Assembly: GCA_002729295.1 (NCBI GenBank)
Contig: PBTU01000094.1
Coordinates: 2,163 to 10,560, forward strand
Reading direction: 5' to 3'
Length of the DNA: 8,398 bases
Source: Verrucomicrobiales bacterium
GTDB lineage: Bacteria > Verrucomicrobiota > Verrucomicrobiia > Verrucomicrobiales > Akkermansiaceae
The notes beneath the pieces are model-generated. The model saw only the letters and a list, made by a program, of their open reading frames with translations, was not told where the DNA came from and did not search any database. The translations under genes were made by a program, and so were the position numbers. The stretch's first letter is position 1. Each line of letters starts with the position of its first letter. Shown one piece after another: positions 6,072 through 8,398 of this stretch.

Positions 6072-7126
6072 GGATAGGATCCCAGAATTTTCACAAGAGA
6101 GCAGTGGGTCTCAAGGGTGCGGAGAGCATCGCGGACTTCGGGGTCCTCGCAATGACCGGCGAGATCGACATAGAAAATGTATTCCCAGTCCTTTTGTTTG
6201 GAGGGACGGGATTCAATCTTGGACATGTTGATCTCGAAGGAATCGAAGGCCTGGAGGGCTTTTACGAGAGAGCCAGGTCGGTCGTGGACGGAGAAAAGAA
6301 TGGAAGTGCGATCTTTGCCGGTGGAAGGACAGGTTTCTTCGCCGATGACTAGGAAGCGCGTGGTGTTAGTGGCGCGATCCTGAATGGCTTCTTCGAGCAT
6401 GGTCAGCTCGCAAAGTTCGGCGGCGAGCGCTCCTCCCATCGCGGCGGCGCCATCGGCGGCATTCTGCTTGGCCAATTGGGCGGCCTTTGTAGTGGAGGAA
6501 ACCTCGACGAGATCAGCTTCGGGAAAATTGTGTAGAATCCAATTACGGCACTGGCCGAAGACCTGTGGGTGGGAATAGAGGGTCTTAATGTCCTCGCGTG
6601 GAATGGAAGCCATAAGGCCGTTTTCGATGCGGAGGAGGATTTGGGCACAAATTCGCAGGGGGGATTCGACGAAGAGATCCAAGGTGTGGGAAACAGCTCC
6701 TTCGGTTGAGTTTTCGATGGGAACGACGCCATAGTTGGCTCTGCGCCGGGTGACGTGGTCGAAGACTTCGGCGAAGTTGGCGAGGGCATGGTATTCAACG
6801 GAGTGGCCGAATTTTTGGATGGCGGCCTGATGGGTCCAAGTCCCCTCAGGTCCAAGGTAGGCAATTTTCAGGTCGTCTTCCAAGGCGAGAGCGGCGGACA
6901 TAATTTCGCGGTAAATTGCGCGGATTGATTTTTCGGGAAGACGTCCTTTATTTTTTTCGACAAGAGACTTCAGGAGGGCGTCTTCACGCTCGGGGGCGTA
7001 GATTTGAAGACTTTCCTTTTTCTTGATCTCACCAACTTCGTGGACGGCGTCCGCTCTTTGTGAGAGGAGATCGAGAAGCTGGGTGTCGATAGAATCGATC
7101 GTTTTACGAATGTCGTCGAGAGGCAT
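6056..7126 (-). CDS. pheA: Bifunctional chorismate mutase/prephenate dehydratase (P-protein)
   Basis: A 356-residue cytosolic enzyme converting chorismate to prephenate and then to phenylpyruvate for phenylalanine synthesis. Residues 1 to about 85 are an AroQ-type chorismate mutase. R7, R24, K35, R47 and E48 line up with the E. coli active-site residues R11, R28, K39, R51 and E52. Prephenate dehydratase spans about 87-265, with YLGPEGTWTH at 90-99, PIENSTEGAV at 136-145, SHPQ at 185-188 and the TNTTRF signature at 253-258. A C-terminal ACT domain (about 275-350) has DRPGSL at 282-287 and ESRPSK at 305-310, the phenylalanine-binding motifs, so feedback inhibition by Phe is expected. Length and domain order are those of the common P-protein. 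It follows scpB by 32 bases on the same strand with no terminator seen between them. Confidence 0.97.
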   Translation of the reverse strand: MPLDDIRKTIDSIDTQLLDLLSQRADAVHEVGEIKKKESLQIYAPEREDALLKSLVEKNKGRLPEKSIRAIYREIMSAALALEDDLKIAYLGPEGTWTHQAAIQKFGHSVEYHALANFAEVFDHVTRRRANYGVVPIENSTEGAVSHTLDLFVESPLRICAQILLRIENGLMASIPREDIKTLYSHPQVFGQCRNWILHNFPEADLVEVSSTTKAAQLAKQNAADGAAAMGGALAAELCELTMLEEAIQDRATNTTRFLVIGEETCPSTGKDRTSILFSVHDRPGSLVKALQAFDSFEINMSKIESRPSKQKDWEYIFYVDLAGHCEDPEVRDALRTLETHCSLVKILGSYPDLSL

Positions 7127-7158
7127 GGAACGATGTTTTTGTGTTGCTGAGGGATCGC

Positions 7159-7965
7159 TTATTCTTCTTCGGGGGATTTTCCGGGACTTTCGGAGTCATT
7201 TGGGGTTCCCTCTTCGGGGGGCTCTTCTTCTGGTGAAGCCTCCTCCCTAGGTTTTTCCACTGCGCTGAGAGCGAGCTGCTTTTCGGCTTCTTCGGTATTG
7301 GTCTCGGATTCTTTTGAGGCTTCCTCCTCTTCGGTGCCGTCCGGAAGTTCTACTTGGCGGAGTTCGCCGATGTTTGGAAGGGCTTCGATGTCGGTGATGC
7401 CAAAGTGCTCCAAGAAAAGTTCGGTAGTGGCGTAGAGGAGGGGACGACCAGGGAGATCGGCGCGACCTTCGATTTTCACGAGTTCGCGATCGAGAAGTTT
7501 TTGGAGCATTCCGTCGCAGGATACGCCGCGGACCGCTTCAAGCGCAGATTTTGTGACCGGCTGGCGGTAGGCGATGATGGCAAGAGTTTCCATCGCCGGA
7601 GCGCTGAGGCGTTCGGGCTTCCGGCCGGGGAAGAGGAGCTTCACGAAACCAGCGTAATCCGGCTTGGTGTAGATTTTCCAACCTTTGGACCGCTCTGCAG
7701 CGACGAATGACCGATTGGCGGCTTCGTAAGTCTTGTTGAGTTCTGCGAGAGCTGAAATGACCTCTTCATTATTGAGTTCCGAAAGTTTCTCGAGGTCGAG
7801 GGAGGCCTCCGGACTATCGGGATCCAGAGTGTGTTCGGGATTTTCCGTGATTGAGTCATCGGAGAGCTCGGTAGCTCTTGTTCTGACCAAACGGGCTAAT
7901 TCTGAGGTAGGAAGAGGGGACTCCGAGGCAATGAGGAGAGATTCGAGTATCGAGGCGAGATCCAT
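7159..7965 (-). CDS. scpB: Condensin accessory protein ScpB with acidic insertion and tail
   Basis: ScpB dimers bind the kleisin ScpA and help SMC compact and segregate the chromosome. The protein is 268 residues. A winged-helix region begins at residue 1 (ILESLLIASESPL) and resumes near 59-110 (EEVISALAELN, GWKIYTKPDYAGFV). The ScpB hallmark LSAPAMETLAIIAYRQPVT lies at 120-138, and the second winged helix continues to RPLLYATTELFLEHFGI at 174-190. Two features are unusual: a 25-30 residue acidic insertion at about 32-58 inside the first domain, and a disordered Glu/Pro/Ser-rich tail at about 208-268 with some 23 acidic residues. The ATG at 7965 starts MDLASILESLL, typical for the family. No scpA is adjacent; the upstream neighbour is divergent. 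A weak promoter may lie at TTGAAT (8005-8000), 16 bases, TAGGCT (7983-7978). Confidence 0.95.
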   Translation of the reverse strand: MDLASILESLLIASESPLPTSELARLVRTRATELSDDSITENPEHTLDPDSPEASLDLEKLSELNNEEVISALAELNKTYEAANRSFVAAERSKGWKIYTKPDYAGFVKLLFPGRKPERLSAPAMETLAIIAYRQPVTKSALEAVRGVSCDGMLQKLLDRELVKIEGRADLPGRPLLYATTELFLEHFGITDIEALPNIGELRQVELPDGTEEEEASKESETNTEEAEKQLALSAVEKPREEASPEEEPPEEGTPNDSESPGKSPEEE

Positions 7966-8014
7966 ATGACGATGGGGAGCCTAGGAGACTGCGAGCAGAA
8001 TTCAAGAGCATGGT

Positions 8015-8042
8015 GGCATTGTGAATAAGTCGTGGTGTAAAA
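8015..8042. repeat. Two-part motif, scpB copy
   Basis: GGCATTGTGA (8015-8024), ten bases, then GTGTAAAA (8035-8042), 50-77 bases upstream of the scpB ATG in the scpB/H1-like divergent region. Both blocks are identical to those upstream of gltX at 1061-1082, in the same order and orientation relative to the minus-strand gene, with a gap six bases longer. Confidence 0.45.
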
Positions 8043-8152
8043 TCAGCTTGCGCCGTCGTTCTAAACCTTCTAGTTGTCTCCGCCCTCTGAACCGTTTTTT
8101 CGGATTTAGTGACCCAAGCCCCATCTGAAACCTTTTCCCCAAGCATTTCCCC

Positions 8153-8398
8153 ATGGCTAAAAAAGTTGTAAAAAAGAAAGCCGCCAAAAGGGCAGCCAAG
8201 AAAGTTCCTGCAAAGAAGTCCGCCAAGAAGGCAGCAAAGAAAGCAGCCAAGAAGGCTCCCGCAAAGAGAGCAGCCAAGAAGGTAGCGAAGAAAGCATCCA
8301 AGAAGGTAGCGAGGAAGGCAGCCAAGAAGGCAGCCAAGAAGGCAGCAAAGAAAGCAGCCAAGAAGGTAGCGAAGAAAGCATCCAAGAAGGTAGCGAAG
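8153..8398 (+). CDS. Histone H1-like Lys/Ala-repeat DNA-binding protein (3' end outside window)
   Basis: From the ATG at 8153 the frame is open for 82 codons to the window edge. The product is 37 Lys, 29 Ala, 7 Val, 3 Arg, 3 Ser, 2 Pro and Met, with no acidic or aromatic residue. It is built from AAKK, VAKK, ASKK and APAK units, the composition of the histone H1 C-terminal tail and of Hc1/Hc2-like nucleoid proteins in Chlamydiae and related phyla. It probably binds DNA non-specifically by charge and condenses the nucleoid. It is transcribed divergently from scpB across a 187-base gap; no strong promoter or Shine-Dalgarno was seen. The start follows CATTTCCCC and yields MAKKVVKKK, usual for such proteins. 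Total length, and whether a globular domain follows, cannot be known here. Confidence 0.9.
   Translation, partial: MAKKVVKKKAAKRAAKKVPAKKSAKKAAKKAAKKAPAKRAAKKVAKKASKKVARKAAKKAAKKAAKKAAKKVAKKASKKVAK
8270..8398 (+). repeat. Internal DNA repeat in the H1-like gene, 84-bp offset
   Basis: The 45 bases at 8270-8314 recur at 8354-8398 with one mismatch (A to G at 8313, changing Lys to Arg). Both copies encode AAKKVAKKASKKVA followed by R or K, then K in the first copy. The offset of 84 bases is 28 codons, so the unit can be gained or lost in frame. The second copy ends at the window edge and may continue. Confidence 0.85.

Noticed and set aside
8002..8385. Ala/Phe-rich open frame on the minus strand with membrane-like repeats
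   Set aside because: It is the reverse complement of the Lys/Ala repeats of the H1-like gene; the repeats leave other frames open, and the plus-strand reading matches a known protein class.

Overview
The window looks like chromosomal DNA of a free-living, moderately GC-rich bacterium, most likely of the Verrucomicrobiota (or more broadly the Planctomycetes-Verrucomicrobia-Chlamydiae group). This is an inference. It rests on a Lys/Ala-repeat histone H1-like protein, a glutamyl-tRNA synthetase of a shortened type with a KMSKR loop, a tagaturonate-epimerase-type sugar-acid enzyme, and the absence of a Shine-Dalgarno sequence in front of every gene. No mobile element, CRISPR array, tRNA or rRNA was found.

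Layout. Positions 1-1022 (minus) hold the first 340 codons of gltX, cut by the window edge. Positions 1023-1463 carry no gene; they hold a candidate gltX promoter and a candidate terminator for the operon that follows. Positions 1464-6003 are a tight minus-strand operon of five genes. In transcription order these are an RbsD/FucU-type sugar mutarotase, a xylose-isomerase-like TIM-barrel epimerase, an L-galactose-dehydrogenase-like aldo/keto reductase, a zinc-type alcohol dehydrogenase, and a tagaturonate epimerase (UxaE family). Upstream on the same strand lie pheA (6056-7126, chorismate mutase/prephenate dehydratase) and scpB (7159-7965, condensin accessory subunit). At 8153 a histone H1-like gene starts divergently on the plus strand and runs off the window.

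How the genes fit together. The five-gene operon reads as an oxidative L-galactose (or close L-sugar) catabolic route. The mutarotase sets the anomer and the aldo/keto reductase oxidises L-galactose to its lactone. The lactone is opened to L-galactonate by spontaneous hydrolysis or an unlinked lactonase. The zinc dehydrogenase oxidises C5 to D-tagaturonate, and UxaE converts that to D-fructuronate, which enters the mannonate/KDG branch encoded elsewhere. The TIM-barrel epimerase has no obvious step in this scheme. L-galactose is abundant in red-algal galactans, so a marine or algal-polymer lifestyle is plausible but not shown. The 52-nt gap between pheA and the operon packs a candidate terminator and a perfect 11-bp palindrome that fits the FadR/GntR operator pattern, which suggests the operon is regulated separately from scpB-pheA.

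The main point of interest is the sugar operon and its operator. Second-tier observations are the shortened GluRS, the loss of structural-zinc cysteines in the dehydrogenase, a two-part motif shared upstream of gltX and scpB, a possibly leaderless gltX promoter, and the divergent pairing of a very acidic ScpB with a very basic H1-like protein.
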